Shown piece by piece: positions 45,177 through 54,057 of a stretch of DNA of 64,000 nt. Positions within the stretch are counted from its first letter, which is position 1. Each line of letters starts with the position of its first letter. The DNA lies in the NCBI GenBank assembly GCA_963836405.1, contig CAWIJL010000015.1, positions 1-64,000 on the forward strand, given 5' to 3'. This DNA is from CAWIJJ01 sp963836405. Lineage in GTDB: Bacteria > Acidobacteriota > Terriglobia > Bryobacterales > Bryobacteraceae. Below the pieces are notes generated by a model, which was given only the letters and a program-made list of their open reading frames with translations, made no database searches and was not told the origin of the DNA. The position numbers and the translations under genes were made by a program.

Positions 45177-45943
45177 CGCATCCATCCGGACGCCATCGCG
45201 GTGGAGATCTTTCCGAGCGACCGAGCCCAGGCCGAGTTCTGGCTGCCCGGGGGAGCCACGACCAACGCGCCGGGCGGTATCGTTCCCGATGCCGCCTCCG
45301 GCAGGGCTACGCCCTGCTCGCGGTACAAGCGGCTGAACGACTCCACGGCTTCGTGCGCGTGCACCGGTCCTGCCGCCGGATCCAAGGCGGCGAGCAGGCG
45401 CTGCGCCTTACCGAGTTGATAGGCGAACAGAAGACTGGTGAGATCCGCCTCACGGTTCGCGGCCCACCACGAGTGGATCCCGGCCATGACTTCGGCCTGC
45501 GGGCGCCAGCGGAAAATCGGCAGCCCGAACGTCGATTCCGTAACGAAGGTGTGGCAGCGCAGAGGCTCGAAGGGTGCGCAGGTCGGATCCGGGCCCAGTT
45601 TGTAATCGCCCGAAACCACCCACACCTCACCGCCCTTCTCGATGCGCACCTGCGAGGATCCCAGGATGTGACCGGAGGGATGCAGCGAGACCCGAACGTC
45701 GCCGATCGTAAACTGTTCGCCGTATTCGACTGTGCGGATGCGCGCCTCCCCGCCGACCCGCGCCCGCAAGAGCGCACCGCCGATACGTGTGGTGAGATAG
45801 GCGTCCGACCCGGGCCATGCGTGGTCGGAGTGGCCATGCGTGACGACGGCACGGGCCACGGGCGCCCACGGGTCGATAAAGAAATCGCCGCCGGGACAGT
45901 AGAGTCCGGAGTCGCGCGATTCGAGCAGCGGCACGCCCTTCAT
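44954..45943 (-). CDS. Ligase-associated metallo-beta-lactamase-fold DNA exonuclease
   Basis: A 329-residue protein of the ligase-associated exonuclease family. It has the MBL signature VVTHGHSDHAWPGSD, later VSLHPSGHILGSSQV, VVSGDYKLGPDPTCAPFEPL with its metal Asp, and FVLSDHADWDELLRAID, then VWVTHGF in the beta-CASP part. It partners the ATP-dependent ligase at 41607-43190 in a repair complex of unknown detail. The two genes are parted by the inserted HHH gene and the duplication. Its C-terminus lies in copy 2 of the 268-bp repeat. Confidence 0.9.
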   Translation of the reverse strand: MKGVPLLESRDSGLYCPGGDFFIDPWAPVARAVVTHGHSDHAWPGSDAYLTTRIGGALLRARVGGEARIRTVEYGEQFTIGDVRVSLHPSGHILGSSQVRIEKGGEVWVVSGDYKLGPDPTCAPFEPLRCHTFVTESTFGLPIFRWRPQAEVMAGIHSWWAANREADLTSLLFAYQLGKAQRLLAALDPAAGPVHAHEAVESFSRLYREQGVALPEAASGTIPPGALVVAPPGSQNSAWARSLGKISTAMASGWMRIRGTRRRRSLDRGFVLSDHADWDELLRAIDSTGAETVWVTHGFRAPLVRWLEEHGRRAVAIETHIPGGLSERE

Positions 45944-46000
45944 TATCGCCGCCCCCGGACCCCCGCGGCGCGCGGTATTGCGACGCGATCGCGGACCACT

Positions 46001-46768
46001 TCAAGCTTCGGCCATCACCACCGGCTGGTAGAAGCCGCTTTCGGCGGGAAACAGCCAGCGCACCCGGTGGAATCCCGCGCCTTGCAGAATCTTTGTCAGT
46101 TCGTCGCGGAGCACCGCATGGTACTCGGACGCGCCGTGAATCGTCGTCCATCCTTGGTCCGTTTCGCGCGTGATGTACAGATGGAAGGTGTAGCGCCGCT
46201 CGCCGGTCCAATCCCATAGCTGCATGACGATGCGGCGCCGCCCGCCGTCATCGAGAAAGGCCGGCCCGTGCACGGTGGGCCGCTCCACGATCAACTGGTC
46301 GTAATCGCGGATGCTGGCAATCAGCGTCCCGCCATCCCGCAGCTTGGCGCGGAGCTGCGCCGCCGCCCGGGTCAGGTCGTCTTCGCCGGGAAGATGCGGC
46401 AGCGCATTATCCATGCAGATCACCGCGTCGAAGCCGGTCTCCGGAATCTGGTCCAGCCGGCGCATGTCTTCCGCATAGAACTGCGCTTTCAGCCCGCGCA
46501 GGGAAGCCTCGAGCCGCGCCCGCTCCACCGCGGCCGCGCTCAAGTCGACGCCCGTCATTTGAAAACCGAGCCTCGCCAGGCCGAGCGTCTGAGTCCCCGG
46601 CCCGCACGCGCAGTCGAGCACCCGCACCCCCGCCGCCGGGCCGCATTGCCGCTCCAGAATGGGACCGAGCGCCGCCGCCTGCCGCGCGATGGATGCCTCC
46701 CAGTCCGGGAACATCAGGTGGTAGGCTCCGGCCAGCCGATCATAGAAGTCGCGAACCACGTCCGCCAT
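46001..46768 (-). CDS. Class I SAM-dependent methyltransferase, glycine/sarcosine N-methyltransferase-like
   Basis: A 255-residue protein beginning FYDRLAGAYHLMFPDWEASI, with motif I VRVLDCACGPGTQTLGLA, an acidic residue after strand 2 (MTGVDLSAAAVERAR) and DAVICMDNALPHL. The N-terminal helix and the spacing resemble glycine/sarcosine methyltransferases used in betaine synthesis, but other substrates cannot be excluded. It lies 57 bases upstream of the exonuclease gene on the same strand and 28 bases downstream of the aldo/keto reductase. Confidence 0.82.
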   Translation of the reverse strand: MADVVRDFYDRLAGAYHLMFPDWEASIARQAAALGPILERQCGPAAGVRVLDCACGPGTQTLGLARLGFQMTGVDLSAAAVERARLEASLRGLKAQFYAEDMRRLDQIPETGFDAVICMDNALPHLPGEDDLTRAAAQLRAKLRDGGTLIASIRDYDQLIVERPTVHGPAFLDDGGRRRIVMQLWDWTGERRYTFHLYITRETDQGWTTIHGASEYHAVLRDELTKILQGAGFHRVRWLFPAESGFYQPVVMAEA

Positions 46769-46796
46769 ACGGACTCGCCTCTGCCGCGGCCCCGGG

Positions 46797-47828
46797 TCAG
46801 CGAACCTGCCGCGGCGCCGGGTTGCGTTCGGCCCCGAATTTCTGCTGGTGCCAGTTGGGATACGGCAGCGGCCGGGCCGTCACCGCGTCCAGCTGCCTGA
46901 CCTCTTCGTCGGAAAGCGACCAGGTGGCTGCCGCCAGGTTATCGCGCAACTGCTGCTCGGTGCGGGCTCCGACGATCACCGTGTCCACACAAGGTTTGCG
47001 CATGACCCAATTCAACGCCGCCTGCGCGATAGAGGCGCCCCGCCGCTCCGCGATGTCCGCGAGCGCGTCGGTGGTTTTGTACAGCCGCTCCTCGTCGAGT
47101 CCGCCGGGAACTTCCAGGGTGTTGAGCCGGGACTCGGGGGGCTTGGGCTGCCCGCGCCGGAACTTGCCGGAAAGCAGGCCGGCCTGTAGCGGGCTCCACG
47201 CCATGATACCCACCCGCTGGTCGAGCCCCGCCGGCACCAGCTCGTGCTCGGCGTCGCGCGCCAGCAGCGAGTAATTGATTTGCTGCGAGATGTAGCGGCG
47301 AATGCCCAGCCGGTCGGAAACCATCAGCGTCTTCATAAGCTGCCAGCCCGAATGATTCGAGCAGCCGGCGTAGCGGATCTTGCCGTCCCGCACCAGGTCG
47401 TCGAAAGCCCGCATGGTTTCTTCCACAGGCGTGAGCGAATCCCAATTGTGCGATTGATACAGGTCGATGTAGTCGGTGCCCAGGCGGCGCAGGCTCGCCT
47501 CGCAGGCCTGGATCAGGTAGCGGCGGGAGAGCCCCGCCTTGTTGGTCCCCGGCTCGAGCCGCGCCAGCGCCTTGGTCGCCAGCACAATGTCTTTGCGGCG
47601 GGTGCCGAGCGCCTTGCCCAGCACTTCCTCGGACTTGCCGTTGGAGTACATGTCGGCCGTATCGAACAGCGTGACCCCGGCGTCCAGGCAGATTTCGACC
47701 TGCCGCCGGGCCTCCTCGACCTGCACGTTTCCCATCGCGGCGAAACGCCCTTCGCCGCCCATCGTCATTGTTCCGAAGCTCAACACCGAAACTTCCAGGC
47801 CGCTGGCGCCAAGGAATCTGTATTCCAT
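46797..47828 (-). CDS. Aldo/keto reductase
   Basis: The start at 47828 (MEYRFLGASGLEVSVLSFG) has GGAG ahead of it; the longer open frame to 48068 is non-coding in character. The 343-residue protein is an AKR TIM-barrel: Asp and Tyr in LFDTADMYSNGKSEEVLG, Lys in VLATKAL, His in YQSHNWDS, and the NADP-binding end VIVGARTEQQLRDNL. It reduces aldehydes or ketones, substrate unknown. It is divergent from a secreted propeller gene with a 151-base intergenic region. Confidence 0.9.
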   Translation of the reverse strand: MEYRFLGASGLEVSVLSFGTMTMGGEGRFAAMGNVQVEEARRQVEICLDAGVTLFDTADMYSNGKSEEVLGKALGTRRKDIVLATKALARLEPGTNKAGLSRRYLIQACEASLRRLGTDYIDLYQSHNWDSLTPVEETMRAFDDLVRDGKIRYAGCSNHSGWQLMKTLMVSDRLGIRRYISQQINYSLLARDAEHELVPAGLDQRVGIMAWSPLQAGLLSGKFRRGQPKPPESRLNTLEVPGGLDEERLYKTTDALADIAERRGASIAQAALNWVMRKPCVDTVIVGARTEQQLRDNLAAATWSLSDEEVRQLDAVTARPLPYPNWHQQKFGAERNPAPRQVR

Positions 47829-47979
47829 GCACACTCCTTCGAAGTTCAGCATACCCGAAATGCGTCCGGCCGCCGATCGAATGTTCGCGAACGTACGGCT
47901 CTGCGCGGCCGGCTCTTTTCCCGCTCGGGAGGCGTGACTTTCGCGCTCGTCGCTGCGAAGGAACAGCCGGGGAACAAAC

Positions 47980-49077
47980 ATGCAAATAAACGGAAACAAT
48001 TTTCGCGCGAAGGCGGCGCTCGGCGTCGCCGCGGCGTTCGCTCTTTCGGCCTTCGGAGGGCAAGCCATGGCCCAGAACCGAGCCGTCTACACCATGACGA
48101 ATTCCGCCGGTGGCAACGCAGTGGTCATGTACGACCGCGGGGCTGACGGCAGGCTATCTGGGCCCGTGGTGGTGGGTACAGGCGGCTACGGCACGGGCAG
48201 CGGTCTTGGATCGCAGGGCGCCATCGCCCTCAGCGAAAGCGGCCACTGGCTTCTGGCCGTCAATGCCGGCAGCAACGACATCACCGTCTTTCAGATCGGC
48301 CACAACGGTTTGACGGTCGCCGACAGGCAGCCGTCCGGCGGCATCATGCCCATTAGCATCGCCATGGAGCATGACCTGGTATTCGTGCTCAACGCCGGGG
48401 GATCCGCAAATATCAGCGGCTTCCGATTGTCCGCGAAAGGCAACCTCGTGCCCGTGACCGGAAGTACGCGCGTGCTTCCCGGAATGGCGCCCGCGCAGGT
48501 GTCCTTCGCTCTCCATGGCGCGGTTCTGGTGGTCACCGAGAAAGGTACCAACACCATCGCGACCTTCCCGGTTGACGACGGCATGATCGGTTCCGCGTCT
48601 ACCCATGCCTCCGCCGGCGCCACGCCCTTTGGCTTCGCCGTCGCGAAATTCAACTTGCTCGTCGTGACCGAAGCCGCGGGGGGCGCGCCCAACGGCAGCA
48701 CCATAACGAGCTATCGAGCCGAAAAAGATGGCTCCGTAACTGCGGTCACTTCCGCGCTTGCCACCGGTGAAACGGCGGCCTGCTGGGCCGCGATCACCGA
48801 CAACGGCAAGTATGCCTACATCGCCAACACCGGCAGCAGTTCCATCAGCAGCCTCGAAATCGGGCAGGACGATTCCCTCACCCTCCTCAAGGCCGCCGCA
48901 GGTCACACGCCTTCCGGTACCCCGACCGTCGACCTCGCCTTCAGCGTCAACAGCAAATTTCTCTACGCGCTGGCCGGCAACACCGTTTCCGTCTTCCGCG
49001 TAGCCAATGACGGCAGCCTCGCGGCCCTGCAGACAGTCATGCTCCCGGCTTCAGCCGTTGGACTGGCGGCCCGGTAA
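47980..49077 (+). CDS. Secreted lactonase-like seven-bladed beta-propeller protein
   Basis: A 365-residue protein with a signal peptide (ALGVAAAFALSAFGGQAMA, cleaved before QNRAVYTM). It has repeated propeller blades of the Pgl/YncE sort: NAVVMYDRGADGRLSGPV, WLLAVNAGSNDITVFQI, LVFVLNAGGSANISGFRL, KYAYIANTGSSSISSLEIG and FLYALAGNTVSVFRV. Whether it has 6-phosphogluconolactonase activity is doubtful, given export. Periplasmic or extracellular binding or hydrolysis is more likely. Confidence 0.82.
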   Translation: MQINGNNFRAKAALGVAAAFALSAFGGQAMAQNRAVYTMTNSAGGNAVVMYDRGADGRLSGPVVVGTGGYGTGSGLGSQGAIALSESGHWLLAVNAGSNDITVFQIGHNGLTVADRQPSGGIMPISIAMEHDLVFVLNAGGSANISGFRLSAKGNLVPVTGSTRVLPGMAPAQVSFALHGAVLVVTEKGTNTIATFPVDDGMIGSASTHASAGATPFGFAVAKFNLLVVTEAAGGAPNGSTITSYRAEKDGSVTAVTSALATGETAACWAAITDNGKYAYIANTGSSSISSLEIGQDDSLTLLKAAAGHTPSGTPTVDLAFSVNSKFLYALAGNTVSVFRVANDGSLAALQTVMLPASAVGLAAR

Positions 49078-49153
49078 GTCCGCTCGTGCGCAACGCTCAC
49101 CCGGCGCGGTTCGCATCGTCCTTGCTATGCTCCCTTACAGGCTTGGGGAGGTA

Positions 49154-49717
49154 ATGCCGGAGCGCGGCGAACCGGTACCGGAATCCGAATTGGAACGGCT
49201 GCTCGGCCTCTACCAGCAGGGGGACACGGCAGCGGCGGCAGGACTGGTGCGCGCCGCGTCCCCCATGTTTGTCCGTTTCTGTCTCCGCCAGGGCGACCCT
49301 CCGCAGGACATCGACGACATCCTTCAGGAGATCTGGATGCGCGTGCACAAGGCGCGTCACACCTATCGTCCCGGCGCCGCCGCTACGCCCTGGCTATACG
49401 CGGTGGCGCGCAATGCACGGCTCGATGCCTGGCGCCGGCGCGCGCGCTTCCGCTCGCGCGAGCTTCACGTCGAAACACTCCCGGAAGTCGCGGCCCCCGA
49501 GGCCGAGGCGCCAAGGCGGCCGGTCGCGGAAATTCTTTGCGGCCTTCCGGAGGCGCAGCGCGAGGTGCTGCTCATGTTGAAGGGCTCTGGAATGAGCCTT
49601 GAAGAGGTGGCCCGCGCCACATCCTCGACCGTCGGCGCGGTCAAGCAGAAAGCGCACCGCGCCTACCGCCGCCTGCGCGCATCGCTCGAAGGCGCGAGCC
49701 GGGGGGCTACGCCATGA
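49154..49717 (+). CDS. ECF sigma factor paired with a membrane anti-sigma factor
   Basis: ATG at 49154 has a strong GGGGAGGT ribosome site. The 187-residue protein has region 2 (QDIDDILQEIWMRVHKARHT, then TPWLYAVARNARLDAWRRRA) and region 4 (LPEAQREVLLMLKGSGMSLE, EVARATSSTVGAVKQKAHRA). Region 4 resembles the NrsF-controlled ECF group. The next gene overlaps by four bases and encodes a six-helix membrane protein, the expected anti-sigma factor. The decaheme cytochrome gene just downstream is a possible target. Confidence 0.88.
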   Translation: MPERGEPVPESELERLLGLYQQGDTAAAAGLVRAASPMFVRFCLRQGDPPQDIDDILQEIWMRVHKARHTYRPGAAATPWLYAVARNARLDAWRRRARFRSRELHVETLPEVAAPEAEAPRRPVAEILCGLPEAQREVLLMLKGSGMSLEEVARATSSTVGAVKQKAHRAYRRLRASLEGASRGATP

Positions 49718-50481
49718 ACTGCGACCAGGCTTGCCTCTGGATGGCCTCGGGCCGGCCGCCGACGCCCGAACTGCTGGAGCACCTGCGCTCCTGCGCGGCC
49801 TGTTCCGAACTGAATGAGATTGGTGCCATGACGCCGGAAGCCGCCGTCAATCCCGCCACCGAGCAGCGCATCGTCGCCGCCATCACCAGCGGGCTCGCCG
49901 CCGTCCGCCCGCTCGCACCGGCGTGGGTATACGTGCTCGCCCTGGTGGCCGCATCGCTGCTGGTAGTGGCCGTCGGCGCCTCGCTCCTCGGCCTCGCCGG
50001 ATGGAAAGCCGACACTCCCGCCCAGCGCGTTTGGTTCACCGCCGGGCTTGCGGGCGGCATCGCCTTGTGCGCGGTCATGATTTCGCGGTTGATGGTTCCC
50101 GCGGCCCTGCTACCCGTCCCTCTGCGTGTTCCGATGCTGGTCTCCGCCATCCTGCTCGGCGCGGGCAGCTTTCTTTATCCGCTCGCTTACTACGATCATT
50201 TCGCGCGCGCCGTGGTCACGTGCCTCTCCATCGGACTCGGCCACGCCATCGTGCTCTCCGCCATCGTCTTCTGGATCGTCCGCCGCGGCGAATTCCTCTC
50301 CCGCGCGCAGGTGGTGGTCACGGTGGCCTTCACCGGCGGGCTCACCGGAGCCGCGGTGCTGTTCTTCTTCTGCCCGCATCGCGACCTTGGCCACATCGGC
50401 CTCGCTCACCTTACCGTGCCCTTCGCCGCCGCCGCGCTCGCCTTTTGGGCCGCTCACCGCCTGAAATTTTGTAAACAGTGA
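49714..50481 (+). CDS. NrsF/DUF1109-like membrane anti-sigma factor
   Basis: A 255-residue protein with a short cytoplasmic head carrying CDQACLWMASG and HLRSCAAC, a zinc-finger-like anti-sigma motif, then six transmembrane helices (for example WVYVLALVAASLLVVAVGAS, AVLFFFCPHRDLGHIG). The layout matches NrsF-type anti-sigma factors that respond to metal or redox stress. Coupled to the sigma gene by ATGA. The head may hold the sigma factor at the membrane until the signal arrives. Confidence 0.82.
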   Translation: MNCDQACLWMASGRPPTPELLEHLRSCAACSELNEIGAMTPEAAVNPATEQRIVAAITSGLAAVRPLAPAWVYVLALVAASLLVVAVGASLLGLAGWKADTPAQRVWFTAGLAGGIALCAVMISRLMVPAALLPVPLRVPMLVSAILLGAGSFLYPLAYYDHFARAVVTCLSIGLGHAIVLSAIVFWIVRRGEFLSRAQVVVTVAFTGGLTGAAVLFFFCPHRDLGHIGLAHLTVPFAAAALAFWAAHRLKFCKQ

Positions 50482-50644
50482 TCCGGGTCTGCGCCTGTTT
50501 CGCGCCAATTGATTTTGCGAATGTCTGTGCGGCACATTTCTCCTGGTCTTTGTGCGAGCAGGAACACAGTACGGCTCAGGATCGCCGCCGGTCCGTGTTC
50601 CTTTGAGCGGTTTTGTACCTAGACTGAGAGCTGGAGGAAGCGAA

Positions 50645-52918
50645 TTGACCAAGGCTGGACCGTTTCTCCTTGCACTCGCCGCCGCCGCGTTGAACGGCTC
50701 CGGCGGGCGCCCCTTCAACGCGCACGAACGAGCGTTCTACGCGGACCCGAATCTGGTGAATTTCGTGCGTCCGGGCCTCTCCGTCAAGATCACCGGCGCG
50801 ACCATCGGAGCCGACGGCGTCATCACTGCCGGTTTCAGGGTGACCGATCCGCGGGGCCTCGCCCTCGACGTGCAGGGAATCAACACGCCTGGGACCGTCA
50901 GTACCAGCTTCGTCGCCGCCTACATTCCCAAGGGCGGGCACGACTGGGTCGCGCTCACCACGCGCGCGCAGACCAGCCCCATCAACGGCAGTCGCGCCGT
51001 GCAGCCCGCGGCCGATACGGGTGGCGCCATCACTGCGGCAAACGATGCCTACACCTACCGGTTTCAAACCAAGGTGCCCTCGGGTTTCGATATGTCGCAG
51101 ACCGTGCGCATCGGGGTCTACGCCTCCCGCAACCTCAGCGAGTTCGATTTGGGCACTAATTACGCGGACGATGTGTTCACCTTCGTGCCCGGCGGCGGCG
51201 CCATCACCGACACGCACGATGTGGTCGCCACCCAAAGCTGCAACCGCTGCCACGATCCGCTGGCCGCTCACGGCGGTTCGCGCCGCCTGGTGGCTCTCTG
51301 CGTCATGTGCCACAACCCCGGCGGAAACGGCACGGACACAGTAGATCCGGACACCGGCAACAGCATCGATCTGGCAGTGATGGTCCACAAGATCCACATG
51401 GGCTCCAGCCTGCCCAGCGTGCAGGCCGGCACGCCATATCAAATTATCGGGTTCCAGCAGGGCGTCAACGATTATTCGACTGTCGTGTTTCCCGCCGACC
51501 CGCGCAACTGCCAGATGTGTCACGAGCAGGGCGCCTATCCGCGCAAATCCACCGCCGGAACAGCCGGGGCCTCGGCCGGCCTCCCGCCTGCGCCGCTGCA
51601 CGTTTCCGGCGGCAACAGCGTTCCCGGCTCGGATAGCGGCGATACCACCGTGACGCCTGTGTTCCCGGGCACCGGCGATCCCACTGCGGGACCGGGCGGG
51701 GCCACCGCCATTCCCGTCAGCGAGGCGGCCGATCCCGGCCAGGCTACAGAGCCCGCGCCCGTCAATGCCAACTGGTGGCTGACGAAGCCGAATTCCAGGG
51801 CGTGCGGCGCCTGCCACGACAACGTGAACTTTCAAACCGGACTGAATCACGCGGGCGGCCTGCCGGTCAGCGATAACCAGTGCGCCATGTGCCACGTGCC
51901 GCAGGGCGAATTGCCGCTCGACGCCTCCATCCTGGGCGCACACGTGATTCCCGAGTGGACGCCGGGCCTGCTTCCTGGTGTCGTCTTCAAGCTGATCGGC
52001 GTCACCGGCACCGCTGCCGGGTCCAAGCCGACCGTGACCTTCAGCGTCAAGGACAACCAAGGTAACGCCATCGACGCGAGTAAGATGAACCTGCTGAACC
52101 TGCTGCTGGCCGGGCCCGCCGCCGATTATTCGAACTTAGTAAGTGAAAGCGCGATCGGCGCCACGGCCAGCGGAGAGGCCGGCACTTACACTTATACATT
52201 CAAGGCGGCGATCCCCGCAGATGCTAAGGGCACTTACACCATCGGCATCGAAGGTTACCGCAACCAGGCAGTTCTGCCGGGCACCGTCATCGAGCAGACC
52301 GTCCGCGACGTGGGCTTCAACAAGCTCCTGCCATTCTCGGTGGATGGCTCGCCGGTTTCGCCGCATCCTGTCGAAGCGGTCCAGCAGGACTGCAATGCCT
52401 GCCACTACCGGATTTCCGCGCACGGCGGGATCCGTCAGAACGTGCAGTACTGCCTGCTCTGCCACAACCCAACCGCCACCGATGCCGCGCGGCGTCCAGC
52501 CAGCGCCGCTCCCGCCCAATCCATCGACTTCCCGGTGCTCATCCACCGCCTCCACACCGGCGACGAGGCCGAAGCGGGCGGGCAGATGACGCCGTTCATC
52601 GTCTATGGCTTCGGCGGGAGTCGGAACGACTTCAGCGACGTGCGTTTTCCCGGCGACCTGCGCGACTGCGGCAAGTGCCACGTGAACGCCTCCCACGTTC
52701 CGCCCCTTCCCGACACCCGCATCGCCGTGAACAACCCGCGGGCCTTCATCAATCCAACGCCGCCGGTCACCGCCGCCTGCACGGCGTGCCACACCGCCAA
52801 AGACGCCTCGGCGCACGCTTTCCTGATGACCAGCGCCACCCTGGGCGAGTCCTGCGCCGTCTGCCACGGCCAGGGGGCGGCTTTCGGCGTGGACAAGGAG
52901 CACGCGCGAACCTTCTGA
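50645..52918 (+). CDS. Decaheme c-type cytochrome, OmcA/MtrC-like
   Basis: The TTG at 50645 follows GGAGG and starts a short hydrophobic leader (MTKAGPFLLALAAAALNG); a longer GTG frame from 50552 is less likely. The 757-residue protein contains exactly ten CXXCH heme-binding motifs: CNRCH, CVMCH, CQMCH, CGACH, CAMCH, CNACH, CLLCH, CGKCH, CTACH and CAVCH. They fall in two five-heme clusters separated by beta domains, as in OmcA/MtrC outer-membrane cytochromes. DTHDVVATQSCNRCHDPLAA and VEAVQQDCNACHYRISAHGG are typical of the family. Role inferred: electron transfer across or outside the outer membrane. No MtrA or MtrB gene is adjacent. Confidence 0.9.
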   Translation: MTKAGPFLLALAAAALNGSGGRPFNAHERAFYADPNLVNFVRPGLSVKITGATIGADGVITAGFRVTDPRGLALDVQGINTPGTVSTSFVAAYIPKGGHDWVALTTRAQTSPINGSRAVQPAADTGGAITAANDAYTYRFQTKVPSGFDMSQTVRIGVYASRNLSEFDLGTNYADDVFTFVPGGGAITDTHDVVATQSCNRCHDPLAAHGGSRRLVALCVMCHNPGGNGTDTVDPDTGNSIDLAVMVHKIHMGSSLPSVQAGTPYQIIGFQQGVNDYSTVVFPADPRNCQMCHEQGAYPRKSTAGTAGASAGLPPAPLHVSGGNSVPGSDSGDTTVTPVFPGTGDPTAGPGGATAIPVSEAADPGQATEPAPVNANWWLTKPNSRACGACHDNVNFQTGLNHAGGLPVSDNQCAMCHVPQGELPLDASILGAHVIPEWTPGLLPGVVFKLIGVTGTAAGSKPTVTFSVKDNQGNAIDASKMNLLNLLLAGPAADYSNLVSESAIGATASGEAGTYTYTFKAAIPADAKGTYTIGIEGYRNQAVLPGTVIEQTVRDVGFNKLLPFSVDGSPVSPHPVEAVQQDCNACHYRISAHGGIRQNVQYCLLCHNPTATDAARRPASAAPAQSIDFPVLIHRLHTGDEAEAGGQMTPFIVYGFGGSRNDFSDVRFPGDLRDCGKCHVNASHVPPLPDTRIAVNNPRAFINPTPPVTAACTACHTAKDASAHAFLMTSATLGESCAVCHGQGAAFGVDKEHARTF

Positions 52919-53020
52919 CCCGGGGAGCTGACAATTCCGTGACAATCGAATTGCACGCTTCCGACATTCGCCTGCGCGCGCGGTGACAACCTCAGCCCGC
53001 CGGGTTCGTATTCTGGGATC

Positions 53021-53683
53021 ATGATGCCTGCCAGGCTTTGGGACCCACCGGCGCAACGGATCGCGGCGGTCCCCGTCCATTCCGACCTCGAACCGCCCAC
53101 CCTTCGCGACCGGCTCCTGTTTATTCCGTCGGTGCTCCTTCCCTGGGTGGCCCTCTACTTCTTCACCGCCGCCCTGCACCTGCAAGGCCGTCCCTTCCAG
53201 TTCGCTTTCGAGGACCGGCTCCCCATTTACTCCTGGACCAGCATCATCTACCAGAGCATCTACGTGGTTGTCGCCGCCGCCCCCTTCTTCGTCCGCACGC
53301 GCCGCGACCTCCGGCAACTGAGAGTGTCGGCATGGGTGGCGATGGCCGTGGTCTTTCCCTTCTACTGGATCATGCCGTCGAGCGCCCCGCGGCGTCCGCT
53401 CGAAGCCTCGGGCTGGATCGCGCACCTGCTACGCTTCGAGCGGGACGCCTGCCCGCCGTCCGCCGCCTTCCCTTCCTTCCACGTGCTTTGGGCCATCCTG
53501 CTGGCGCGCGTCATCCGCCCCGCATGGCTCGGACTGATTTATGCAGCCGCCATTGCGGTGAGCTGCATCACCACCGGGATGCACTACATCCCGGATGTAC
53601 TCGCATCATTTGCCATCGCGCCCTTGCTGTTCGCGCCGCGCCGGTGCTGGTCCGCGCTCCGTAGCCTCTTCGCGCGCCGCTAG
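53021..53683 (+). CDS. PAP2-superfamily membrane phosphatase/phosphotransferase
   Basis: A 220-residue integral membrane protein with about six helices. The PAP2 residues lie in the second half: SFHV inside FPSFHVLWAILLARV (motif C2 His) and TTGMHYIPDVLASFA (motif C3 His and Asp). Motif C1 is weak. The pattern is closest to the inositol-phosphorylceramide-synthase or lipid-phosphate-phosphatase type. Likely substrate: a lipid pyrophosphate or phosphate. Its end overlaps the converging ACT-domain gene by 78 bases. Confidence 0.82.
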   Translation: MMPARLWDPPAQRIAAVPVHSDLEPPTLRDRLLFIPSVLLPWVALYFFTAALHLQGRPFQFAFEDRLPIYSWTSIIYQSIYVVVAAAPFFVRTRRDLRQLRVSAWVAMAVVFPFYWIMPSSAPRRPLEASGWIAHLLRFERDACPPSAAFPSFHVLWAILLARVIRPAWLGLIYAAAIAVSCITTGMHYIPDVLASFAIAPLLFAPRRCWSALRSLFARR

Positions 53684-54055
53684 CGCACGCAACACCGCCA
53701 CGGCGCGCGCCGCGTCTTCGGCACGAACGAAGAGGTGATCGTGATGCCACGCGGAAACCGAATTGACGGCGATCTTCTCCGCCGCCAGGCGCGCGGCCAC
53801 CGCCGCGAGGAGTCCTACCGCTTCCAGGCTGGAATGAACCGTCAGCGTGATCATGCGGCACCGGTACGTGTGCGGCAGGCCGAGCCGCTCCGCCTCCTCG
53901 CGGCGCAGAATCAGGCTGGTGCCCTCGCGCTCCCGGAACAGGCACAGGGCTTCCGCCGGGACCTCGCCCGCGCAGGTGGCGAACACGAATTCGCCAGGAT
54001 CCAGCACCGGTTCCATGCTGCGCAGCAGGGTTTGCAAATCCGTCTCGCCCGGCAT
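53606..54055 (-). CDS. ACT-domain protein
   Basis: A 149-residue cytoplasmic protein: MPGETDLQTLLRSMEPVLDP, then FVFATCAGEVPAEALCLFRE, and the ACT fold TYRCRMITLTVHSSLEAVGL with LAAEKIAVNSVSAWHHDHLF. ACT-domain proteins of this DUF1916-like size bind small ligands, often amino acids, and are commonly stand-alone. It starts two bases after the stop of the upstream transporter gene, so the two form an operon. Its 3' end overlaps the PAP2 gene on the other strand. Confidence 0.8.
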   Translation of the reverse strand: MPGETDLQTLLRSMEPVLDPGEFVFATCAGEVPAEALCLFREREGTSLILRREEAERLGLPHTYRCRMITLTVHSSLEAVGLLAAVAARLAAEKIAVNSVSAWHHDHLFVRAEDAARAVAVLRALAAREEATERGPAPARREQQGRDGK

Positions 54056-54057
54056 GG

